Origin: Flavobacteriales bacterium
GTDB lineage: Bacteria > Bacteroidota > Bacteroidia > NS11-12g > UBA9320
Assembly: GCA_020635455.1 (NCBI GenBank)
Contig: JACJZT010000007.1
Span: forward strand, 144,386-208,385
Direction: 5' to 3'
DNA length: 64,000 nt
In this document: in pieces, positions 8,884 to 16,123 of the stretch
Position numbering within the stretch: the first letter of the stretch is position 1
Layout: the number at the start of each line of letters is the position of its first letter
Position numbers and translations under genes: made by a program
The notes under the pieces: model-generated
The model's database searches: none
The model's input: the letters and a program-made list of their open reading frames with translations, nothing else
What the model was told of the DNA's origin: nothing

Positions 8884-10224
8884 ATGCAATTAAACGAACT
8901 TACTGCGATTAGCCCTATTGATGGCAGGTATCGCAAATCAACGGTCGAATTATCAAAATATTTTTCAGAGGCAGGGTTAATACGGTATCGTGTTTTTATT
9001 GAAATTAAATATTTTAAGGCGCTCGTAAAGGTATTGCCACAGTTGAAAGATTTGAATACCGTTGCCAATCTGAAAAAAATAGAACGCATTTCAGAAGGTT
9101 TTTCCATTTCAGATGCCGAAGAAATAAAGGAAATTGAAAAGATAACCAATCACGATGTTAAAGCGGTGGAGTATTTCATCAAAAAAAAGTTTGATAAACT
9201 TAAATTTTCTAAATACAGTGAATTCGTTCATTTCGGATTAACCTCACAAGACATCAACAATTCTGCCATTCCCTTGTCTTTAAAGGAATCTAACGAAATG
9301 ATAATGTTCAAAGAATTGGATATCCTAATCAAACAATTGAAATCGCTTGCCAAAAGCTGGGAAGGTATACCAATGTTAGCCCGGACTCATGGACAAGCTG
9401 CATCTCCTACGAGGTTGGGTAAGGAAATGGTTGTTTTTATAGAGCGGTTAAACGTTCAACTTAAACAACTAAAACATATACCTGTAAGCGCAAAATTTGG
9501 TGGAGCTACTGGAAATTTAAATGCACACTATATAGCATATCCAAATATGAACTGGCATGAATTTGCAGGAGATTTTATCAGGGATCTTGGTATGAGCCGT
9601 TCTTATCCAACAACACAGATAGAGCATTATGATAATCTCTCGGCTATGTTCGATGCCTATAAAAGGATCAACACAATTTTGATCGATTTCTGCAGGGATA
9701 TCTGGACGTACATTTCCATTGAGTATTTTAAACAGAAAATCAAAGAGGGTGAAGTGGGAAGTTCTGCTATGCCTCATAAGGTAAACCCTATAGATTTTGA
9801 AAATGCAGAAGGAAATCTTATGCTTGCAAACAGTCAATTTGAATTTCTATCCATGAAACTGCCGATTTCAAGATTGCAAAGAGACCTGACCGACTCTACA
9901 GTTCTGAGAAACATTGGAGTGCCTCTTGCACATACTTTAATTGCTTATCGTTCTATTATGAAAGGCCTTGGAAAACTTATTGTAAATACTTCCAGGATAC
10001 AGGCAGATCTTGAAGACAACTGGGCTGTAATTGCAGAGGCGATACAAACCATTCTAAGAAGGGAACAGATCGAAAAACCCTATGAATTGCTGAAAAATTT
10101 TACCCGAAACAATCAGAAAATGACAAGGGAGATCTTCAGAAGTTTTATTGTTGAACTTCCGGTTAGCGATCAGGTAAAAAAAGAGCTAATGAACATTTCT
10201 CCCTTTAATTTTGTTGGAAAATAA
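8884..10224 (+). CDS. purB: Adenylosuccinate lyase
   Basis: PurB catalyses two eliminations that release fumarate: SAICAR to AICAR in purine synthesis, and adenylosuccinate to AMP. The 446-residue protein shows the fumarase/aspartase superfamily blocks: TSQDINNSA (120-128), ARTHGQAASPTR (166-177) containing the catalytic His, and the mobile signature loop SSAMPHKVNPIDFENAEG starting at 293. The PHKVNPIDFEN form is that of the E. coli-type PurB subgroup. The ATG is preceded by a promoter box and no Shine-Dalgarno sequence, and the start MQLNELTAISPIDGRY fits the family. Two bases separate it from the downstream CoA-binding gene, so the two are probably cotranscribed. Confidence 0.97.
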   Translation: MQLNELTAISPIDGRYRKSTVELSKYFSEAGLIRYRVFIEIKYFKALVKVLPQLKDLNTVANLKKIERISEGFSISDAEEIKEIEKITNHDVKAVEYFIKKKFDKLKFSKYSEFVHFGLTSQDINNSAIPLSLKESNEMIMFKELDILIKQLKSLAKSWEGIPMLARTHGQAASPTRLGKEMVVFIERLNVQLKQLKHIPVSAKFGGATGNLNAHYIAYPNMNWHEFAGDFIRDLGMSRSYPTTQIEHYDNLSAMFDAYKRINTILIDFCRDIWTYISIEYFKQKIKEGEVGSSAMPHKVNPIDFENAEGNLMLANSQFEFLSMKLPISRLQRDLTDSTVLRNIGVPLAHTLIAYRSIMKGLGKLIVNTSRIQADLEDNWAVIAEAIQTILRREQIEKPYELLKNFTRNNQKMTREIFRSFIVELPVSDQVKKELMNISPFNFVGK

Positions 10225-10226
10225 AC

Positions 10227-10598
10227 ATGAAAAAGCCAACAATAGTACTTGGTGCAAACAACAATCCGGAAAGGTATGCGTATAAGGCCGTAGATTTCCT
10301 TCAATCAATCGATCAGCCTGTTTACCCGGTTGGTGTGCGCAAAGGCGAAGTATTGGGCTTAACCATTTCAGACAGCCTGAGTGACCCTTCCATTCCAAAG
10401 GATATACACACCATTACTTTGTACATCAATCCGATGGTACAAGAGCAATGGTATCAAAAAATTCTTGATAAAAAACCCAAACGTGTGATCTTTAATCCCG
10501 GAACCGAAAATGAAGTTTTTGAAGAAATGCTTGAAAAGGCAGGAATTCAGACAGAAGAAGCCTGCACCCTGGTTATGGTGCGCACAGGTGTTTACTAA
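10227..10598 (+). CDS. CoA-binding domain protein (YccU family)
   Basis: This 123-residue protein is a single Rossmann-type CoA-binding domain. It has an N-terminal beta strand and nucleotide loop (TIVLGANNNPERYAYKAV), a middle segment VYPVGVRKGEVLGL, and the C-terminal NPGTENEVFEEM followed by a Cys-containing strand (EEACTLVMVRTGVY). The family resembles the CoA-binding domain of succinyl-CoA synthetase, but members are standalone with no assigned reaction. It follows purB by 2 bases. Its stop overlaps, tail to tail, the stop of the glycosyltransferase on the other strand by 4 bases, so there is no room for a separate terminator between the convergent units. Confidence 0.88.
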   Translation: MKKPTIVLGANNNPERYAYKAVDFLQSIDQPVYPVGVRKGEVLGLTISDSLSDPSIPKDIHTITLYINPMVQEQWYQKILDKKPKRVIFNPGTENEVFEEMLEKAGIQTEEACTLVMVRTGVY

Positions 10599-11707
10599 AG
10601 ATTCTTGATTTTTTTGGTAACCATGCCACTTATTCCGAGCGTCAGGTAATAGGGCAACATTAAAATATCAAGCAGCCACGAAAAAGCAAGCAAGCGGGTT
10701 GCTTCAAGTTTCTTCATAATGTTGTAAAGTATTATATACTGGCAAAGCGTCTTAAATAAAAAGATACCCAAAAAATATGGCCAGTTCTCAAAAGAAAATA
10801 TCAATCCTGCCATTAAAAATAAGTAGAAAAAAAGCTGACCCATATTTAATAAATACAGATCAAACCTCTTTCTCAGGAACTTTTGTACAAAAACCTTAGA
10901 CCTGTTTAAGCGAAACCATTGCTTCCAGCCAAATTCTTTAAGTGAAGTTGTAAATGATTCCCCGGTATAAACAATGGTCGTATTCGTTTTATTAGCGGTT
11001 TCATTGATGAACAGATCCTCTTCCCCTGCAATTATGTGCTGATGACTTGCAAAACCCTTTACGCTAAAAAACAAGGATTTCTTATAGGCTATATTGCTTC
11101 CAGCCGACATAAATGCCTTGTTTCTTAATGCATATGAAAAGGACCTCATTGCAGTGACCACGCTGTCCCAATGCAACAACAGGTTTAAAATGCTGTTTTT
11201 CTTTTTATATCCGGAGTATCCCAAAACCATTTCTTTATCGTCGGTCATACCCTTGCTCATTTCCAGTATCCATCGGTTGCCCTTGGGAACAGCGTCAATG
11301 TTTGAAAACAACAACCATTCGTATTGGCTTGCCTTTATACCCATGGTCAGAGCAAATTTTTTATTTTTAGCATACTTCTCATCCTGATTTATGCTAACAA
11401 CTTTCAATTTTGGCTCACTTTTTGAAATTTCTTCAAGGTATTCATCGGTGCCATCCCAGGATCCATCGTTAATAATAATGATCTCAAATTCCGGGTAATC
11501 CTGTCTGAGATACAGGTCTAAGTTTTCTTTTATAAAACGCAGTTCATTTTTTGAGGTCAATATAACGCTTACCGGCACCATGCCTCCACTCTCAGTGGAA
11601 TTTGACCGATGAAATGCAAATTTTGAAAAAACAAAAAAATAGTACATCAATTGTACCATCGCAAAAAAACCGCAACCTATCAATAAAATTAAAGTCGGAT
11701 TTGACAT
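10595..11707 (-). CDS. Membrane-anchored family 2 glycosyltransferase
   Basis: The 370-residue protein has an N-terminal transmembrane helix (about 5-27), a GT-A domain (about 45-240) and three hydrophobic helices at the C-terminus (about 285-365). Family GT2 marks are VSVILTSKNE (46-55), INDGSWDGT (79-87), the DXD-like site NIDAVP (136-141) and GEEDLF (228-233), with WFRLNRSK (264-271) in the place of the QxxRW block. This arrangement is typical of processive or lipid-linked sugar transferases at the inner membrane, adding sugars to an envelope glycan or lipid. The acceptor cannot be read from sequence. A TAnnTTTG box lies almost against the ATG. It is 75 bases downstream of miaA on the same strand but probably has its own promoter. 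Confidence 0.88.
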   Translation of the reverse strand: MSNPTLILLIGCGFFAMVQLMYYFFVFSKFAFHRSNSTESGGMVPVSVILTSKNELRFIKENLDLYLRQDYPEFEIIIINDGSWDGTDEYLEEISKSEPKLKVVSINQDEKYAKNKKFALTMGIKASQYEWLLFSNIDAVPKGNRWILEMSKGMTDDKEMVLGYSGYKKKNSILNLLLHWDSVVTAMRSFSYALRNKAFMSAGSNIAYKKSLFFSVKGFASHQHIIAGEEDLFINETANKTNTTIVYTGESFTTSLKEFGWKQWFRLNRSKVFVQKFLRKRFDLYLLNMGQLFFYLFLMAGLIFSFENWPYFLGIFLFKTLCQYIILYNIMKKLEATRLLAFSWLLDILMLPYYLTLGISGMVTKKIKNL

Positions 11708-11712
11708 TATTG

Positions 11713-11720
11713 CAAATTTA
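11713..11720 (-). promoter_or_regulatory. -7 box abutting the glycosyltransferase start
   Basis: On the minus strand the sequence reads TAAATTTG, a perfect TAnnTTTG, with only 5 bases between its G and the ATG at 11707. Transcription from here would begin at or next to the start codon, giving an essentially leaderless mRNA. A possible -33 TTG lies about 24 bases upstream, slightly beyond the usual spacing. Confidence 0.5.
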
Positions 11721-11782
11721 TTGCTTCGCCAAACGAATTTTGAACAAAAGATTTCAACCGATGAAAGGAATTATGTATAAAA

Positions 11783-12682
11783 CTAGTACAACATTTTTTC
11801 AAGGTCGGCTGCTTCTAATTTATCAGATTCGAAGTAATGGTGGTTTTTTCGCATCCAGGTAAGTTGTCTTTTTGCATAATTACGGGTATGCTGCTTAATT
11901 TTATCAACGGCCTCATCCAGCGAATAAACACCATCTATGTAGCTGAACAACTCACTATAACCAACCGTTTGAAGCGCTTTTAACGATCTGAACTTTTCCA
12001 AAGACCTCACCTCTTCCAATAGCCCATCAGCCATCATATTATCAACTCTTGCGTTAATTCGATCGTACAATTCATTTCGTTCTATGGACATTTTAATGAA
12101 TATTGTTTCAAAAGGCCTGTTTGAGGTGTTTCCGGACTTAAGTTCAGCAATTGACTTGCCGGTTAATTCAACCAATTCAAGAGCCCTCATTATTCGTACA
12201 GGATTTTTAGGGTCTACACTTTGGGCTCCCAAGGGATCGGAAGATGACAAGAGAGAAAATAAATGATCGACCCCATGTTCAAGGAATATTTCTTGATATT
12301 TTGTTCTTAAATTCTCATTTGCAGAAGGTAGATCATCAAGACCCTTGCATACCGCATCGATGTACAATCCCGTTCCACCTGCCATTATTACGACTTTGTT
12401 TGTTACAAACAAATCATCCAGTATCTTATTGGCTTCTCTTTCATAAACACCGGCATTGAAGGTATCATGAATAGAAACATGGTCAATAAAATGATGTTTC
12501 ACCTCCGCTAATTGATCGGTGGAAGGTTTGGCAGTACCAATATTAAGTTCTTTGTAACACTGCCTGCTATCGGCAGAGAGAATTTCAGTATTAAAATGTT
12601 TTGCCAGTTGAATGGCGTAATCTGTTTTGCCAGAACAGGTCGGGCCCGTAACTGCGATCAGAACAGGCTTATGAAGGCTCAT
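11783..12682 (-). CDS. miaA: tRNA dimethylallyltransferase
   Basis: MiaA transfers a dimethylallyl group to N6 of A37 in tRNAs that read UNN codons. The 299-residue product has the P-loop GPTCSGKT (13-20), the substrate motif DSRQCYKELNIGTAKP (38-53), and AGGTGLYI (101-108). The C-terminal part keeps the tRNA-contact region (QTVGYSELFSYIDG and a Tyr-Ala-Lys-Arg-Gln-Leu-Thr-Trp block). The Cys in the P-loop (TCSGKT) is a common Bacteroidota variant. Five bases separate it from the upstream acidic pRiA4b-family gene, so the two form an operon. Confidence 0.96.
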   Translation of the reverse strand: MSLHKPVLIAVTGPTCSGKTDYAIQLAKHFNTEILSADSRQCYKELNIGTAKPSTDQLAEVKHHFIDHVSIHDTFNAGVYEREANKILDDLFVTNKVVIMAGGTGLYIDAVCKGLDDLPSANENLRTKYQEIFLEHGVDHLFSLLSSSDPLGAQSVDPKNPVRIMRALELVELTGKSIAELKSGNTSNRPFETIFIKMSIERNELYDRINARVDNMMADGLLEEVRSLEKFRSLKALQTVGYSELFSYIDGVYSLDEAVDKIKQHTRNYAKRQLTWMRKNHHYFESDKLEAADLEKMLY

Positions 12683-12687
12683 TGCTT

Positions 12688-13482
12688 CTAATAATCATCC
12701 GCGCTGTCATCGCCATACTCATCGTAGTCGTCATAATCATCATCGGTATCCATATCGTCCATCTCATCACCTTCTTCACCTTCAAGCATATCGAGATCAT
12801 TATCGTCCACCGAAAATTCCTCTTCTTCAAAATCCAGAACCTTAGTTCCACTGCCAGAAGAAGGTTTCTTTTTGTCGGATTCAGATTTGGCAGAAGCTTT
12901 ATCCGTCATTTTTCGGATAACTTCCTTTTCGTTTTCCTCTTCTTCATCATCCTCTTCGTCCTCGTCATCCATTTGAAGTGCCTTATTCAATTTTTCGGTT
13001 AATTTGTCGGCCATTAGTTTTTCCGCCATCTTATCGTATTCGCCTGAAGAGGATGAACCGGGCAATTTTCCTTTTAATTTATATTGCTTTGGTGCTTCAC
13101 CTTCTTTTCTGGCAATAAAAGGATAGTTTCTGTGAGGCTCTGCTTTTAAAATTTTTACCAGTTCGATGTTAAAAGTCCATTCAAGATCCGGATCAAAAAT
13201 ATAAATAAAGTGTTGGTCAGGATTGTTTATATTTTTATGGATTGAAACCTCTTTCGGATCCGGCGCGTCCTCTTGAATTTTTTCGGTACTGCAAATAAGA
13301 TAGGTACTTCTCCAAGAATCGGTTGCCATATAAAAGGAATATTCCTTGCTGCCGTCAAAACCAATGGATTCCTGTATAATGGAATGAAGATCTGAAAATT
13401 TAGAAGTTGAGGTTATGTCTATGAAGCGCACAATATCACTATGATCGTCAAAGTGGATACGAAATTTATAAACGATTTGCAT
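12688..13482 (-). CDS. Plasmid pRiA4b ORF-3-like protein with long acidic tail
   Basis: Residues 1-165 match the pRiA4b ORF-3/IS1096 passenger family in pattern: an N-terminal strand MQIVYKFRIHFDD, a central hydrophobic FDPDLEWTFNIELVKI (96-111), and YPFIARKEGEAPKQY (120-134). From about residue 171 to the end (264) the chain is mostly Asp and Glu with several Tyr, broken by one basic Lys/Ser stretch (194-207). No function is established for the family despite its mobile-element name, and nothing around it suggests a transposon. It is the first gene of a two-gene unit with miaA (5-base gap), so a role near RNA modification or translation is a contextual guess only. Confidence 0.8.
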   Translation of the reverse strand: MQIVYKFRIHFDDHSDIVRFIDITSTSKFSDLHSIIQESIGFDGSKEYSFYMATDSWRSTYLICSTEKIQEDAPDPKEVSIHKNINNPDQHFIYIFDPDLEWTFNIELVKILKAEPHRNYPFIARKEGEAPKQYKLKGKLPGSSSSGEYDKMAEKLMADKLTEKLNKALQMDDEDEEDDEEEENEKEVIRKMTDKASAKSESDKKKPSSGSGTKVLDFEEEEFSVDDNDLDMLEGEEGDEMDDMDTDDDYDDYDEYGDDSADDY

Positions 13483-13526
13483 AAAGTTTTACAAAGATGT
13501 TTAAATGCTGTATATTTTACATAATT

Positions 13527-13554
13527 AAAAAAAAAGACGGCAAGACCGTCTTTT
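13527..13554 (-). terminator. Intrinsic terminator downstream of hppA
   Basis: Perfect 7-bp stem AAGACGG/CCGTCTT with loop CAAGA. The A run at 13527-13535 becomes a U tract on the minus strand, so it terminates hppA transcription 22 bases after its stop and isolates it from the pRiA4b-miaA unit. A shorter T run on the other side could give weak bidirectional activity. Confidence 0.85.
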
Positions 13555-13575
13555 AATTATTTTAGTTTATTGAAC

Positions 13576-15951
13576 TCAGGGATTTGTGGAATCTGATTCT
13601 TCAGTTTTTTCTTTTCTGGATGGCCCAATGTATTTGCCATCCTTATCGTAATTTCTTAAACATTTGGCTTTTTGCTCTGGAGAACATCCCATCTTATCGC
13701 ACATTGCAGCACATTCTTCGCGGGTCATATTCTCACAGTTCTCCATCATACAATCGGAGTCATGGTCCATATCACCCATACAACATCCCATCTCTGTTTT
13801 ATGTCCATCCATCTCACAACAATCGTCCTTATCGGATGTACTGCCTATTCCGGATATATATGGAGCAATCACAAGAGATACGATACTCATCAATTTGATG
13901 AGAATGTTCATTGAAGGACCGGAAGTATCCTTAAACGGATCTCCAACTGTATCACCTGTAACCGAAGCTTTGTGTGGCTCAGATTTTTTGTAATACATTT
14001 CACCATTTATTTCAACACCGGCTTCAAATGATTTTTTTGCATTATCCCAGGCGCCACCGGCATTGCTTTGAAAAATACCCATAAGAACACCTGAAACCGT
14101 TACACCGGCCAAAAGACCACCTAAGACTTCCGGTCCGAAAACAAAACCGATGATTACAGGAGTAATAAGCGCAATTGCACCCGGCATGAGCATCTGACGA
14201 ATAGAAGCATTGGTTGAAATGGCCACGCATTTTTCATACTCAGGTTTAGCCTTATATTCCATAATTCCGGGAATTTCCTTGAATTGTCTTCTTACTTCTT
14301 CTACCATTTCCATGGCTGCTTTACCAACGGCCTGAATACACAGAGCAGAAAATATGAACGGGATCATACCCCCTATGAAAAGGCCTGCAAGAACGGGAGC
14401 CTTATAAATATCGATCGATTCTATACCGGCAATTCCAACAAAAGCTGCAAAAAGAGCCAGTGAAGTTAATGCGGCTGATGCTATGGCAAATCCTTTACCC
14501 GTAGCGGCTGTGGTATTACCAACAGCATCGAGATTGTCTGTACGTTCCCTAACTTCAGAAGGCAACTGACTCATCTCTGCAATACCACCGGCATTGTCTG
14601 CAATCGGACCAAAGGCATCAATGGCAAGTTGCATTGCTGTTGTAGCCATCATACCTGCTGCTGCGATCGCTACTCCATATAGACCAGCAAAATAATACGA
14701 AGCCATAATACCGGCTGCAAGGGTAATTATTGGAATAACGGTAGATTTCATTCCAACTGCCAGTCCGCCAATGATGTTGGTTGCGTGTCCTGTGGCAGAT
14801 TGCCTGATAATCGAATTAACAGGGGCCTTGCCCATGGCAGTATAATATTCGGTAACAATACTCATGATCAGGCCTACAAGTGACCCAACCAAAATGGCCA
14901 TAAACACATTGAATTTCGTAAACTCATAACCACGAAGTGAAAGCGTTTCGGGCAGCATCCAGTTTACGAAGAAATAACTGGCAATAACCGTTAGAATTAT
15001 CGAAGACCAGTTACCCATATTCAACGCATTCTGAACGTTTGATTTTTCATCTTTAATTCGAACAAACCAGGTTCCGACAATGGAAAAGATCAAACCTAAA
15101 CCGCAAATGATCATAGGTAACAAAATCGGAGCCATTCCTCCAAACTTATCGTTTGAATCAATCTCCTGACCCAAAACCATTGTAGCAAGGATGGTGGCTA
15201 CATAGGAACCGAATAAATCAGCACCCATACCGGCAACATCTCCAACGTTGTCACCAACATTATCGGCAATGGTAGCCGGGTTTCGCACATCGTCTTCCGG
15301 AATACCAGCTTCCACTTTTCCTACCAGGTCAGCTCCTACGTCCGCAGCTTTTGTGTATATACCTCCACCCACACGGGCAAATAAAGCTATGGATTCGGCC
15401 CCTAAAGAAAAACCGGTCAGAACTTCGATGGCAGTTCGAGTGGTGTTTTCGCCCAGATCAGAAAAAAGATTTAAAAATACAATGAACAATCCCCCCAAGC
15501 CTAGTACGGCCAAACCAGCAACTCCAAGACCCATAACCGTTCCTCCGGTAAAAGATACCTTTAGAGCTTGCTTCAAACTAGTACGGGCGGCCTGAGTTGT
15601 TCTCACATTGGCCTTAGTGGCTACTTTCATACCGATGTATCCGGCAGTTGCAGATAGAACTGCTCCTATTATGAAAGAAATTGATATTATCCAGCTGGAA
15701 TGAATTTCCTGGCCGTTGATCTCATGAATAGTTCCTGAATATGCAAGTAATGCAGCTGTAAAAACCACAAAGATCGCTAAAACTTTCCATTCAGCTTTCA
15801 AAAATGCCATTGCTCCTTTGGCAATGTAACCGGCAAGTTCTTTCATATTATCATCACCGGCATCCTGTTTTCCAACCCAGGCACTTTTAGCAGCCATAAC
15901 AATCAGACCCAAAACTCCCAGTAAGGGGACTAAATAAATAATTGAATGCAT
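13576..15951 (-). CDS. hppA: K+-dependent membrane pyrophosphatase with Cys/Met-rich C-terminal extension
   Basis: This inner-membrane ion pump hydrolyses pyrophosphate and exports H+ and/or Na+. The roughly 16-helix core is intact, including the pyrophosphate/Mg site DVGADLVGKVEAG (204-216), the NVGDNVGDVAGMGADLFG block (231-248) and the end motif GDTVGDPFKDTSGPS (666-680). GNTTAATGKG (478-487) has Ala at the fifth position and Gly at the eighth, where K+-independent enzymes carry Lys and Thr, so it belongs to the K+-dependent group. The transported ion is not decided by what I can see. The core ends near residue 703. An unusual tail of about 85 residues follows with ten Cys (711-764), nine Met and two His, then a charged end. 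It is monocistronic, with a terminator downstream. Confidence 0.95.
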   Translation of the reverse strand: MHSIIYLVPLLGVLGLIVMAAKSAWVGKQDAGDDNMKELAGYIAKGAMAFLKAEWKVLAIFVVFTAALLAYSGTIHEINGQEIHSSWIISISFIIGAVLSATAGYIGMKVATKANVRTTQAARTSLKQALKVSFTGGTVMGLGVAGLAVLGLGGLFIVFLNLFSDLGENTTRTAIEVLTGFSLGAESIALFARVGGGIYTKAADVGADLVGKVEAGIPEDDVRNPATIADNVGDNVGDVAGMGADLFGSYVATILATMVLGQEIDSNDKFGGMAPILLPMIICGLGLIFSIVGTWFVRIKDEKSNVQNALNMGNWSSIILTVIASYFFVNWMLPETLSLRGYEFTKFNVFMAILVGSLVGLIMSIVTEYYTAMGKAPVNSIIRQSATGHATNIIGGLAVGMKSTVIPIITLAAGIMASYYFAGLYGVAIAAAGMMATTAMQLAIDAFGPIADNAGGIAEMSQLPSEVRERTDNLDAVGNTTAATGKGFAIASAALTSLALFAAFVGIAGIESIDIYKAPVLAGLFIGGMIPFIFSALCIQAVGKAAMEMVEEVRRQFKEIPGIMEYKAKPEYEKCVAISTNASIRQMLMPGAIALITPVIIGFVFGPEVLGGLLAGVTVSGVLMGIFQSNAGGAWDNAKKSFEAGVEINGEMYYKKSEPHKASVTGDTVGDPFKDTSGPSMNILIKLMSIVSLVIAPYISGIGSTSDKDDCCEMDGHKTEMGCCMGDMDHDSDCMMENCENMTREECAAMCDKMGCSPEQKAKCLRNYDKDGKYIGPSRKEKTEESDSTNP

Positions 15952-16123
15952 AATTTTATAAGAGTTATTTAAAAGTCCGCGAAATTAGGCTTTCTATTCT
16001 ATTTTTTCAAAGGACATTCATAATTTTATTTGCCCTTGAATTTTAGGAACCAAATTGAGATTTTATTAAATAAAGATATGATTAACAGAAAATTAAGATT
16101 TCGGCTTAAACGATAACCCCTTA

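Noticed and set aside
12682..13002. 106-codon Ile/Phe-rich plus-strand frame opposite the acidic tail of the pRiA4b-family gene
   Set aside because: Antisense reading of Asp/Glu codons always gives Ile/Phe/Val runs. It is a shadow of the real gene.
15248..15595. 115-codon plus-strand frame antisense to hppA
   Set aside because: It mirrors the Gly/Ala-rich coding strand of the pump and has no promoter or family features.
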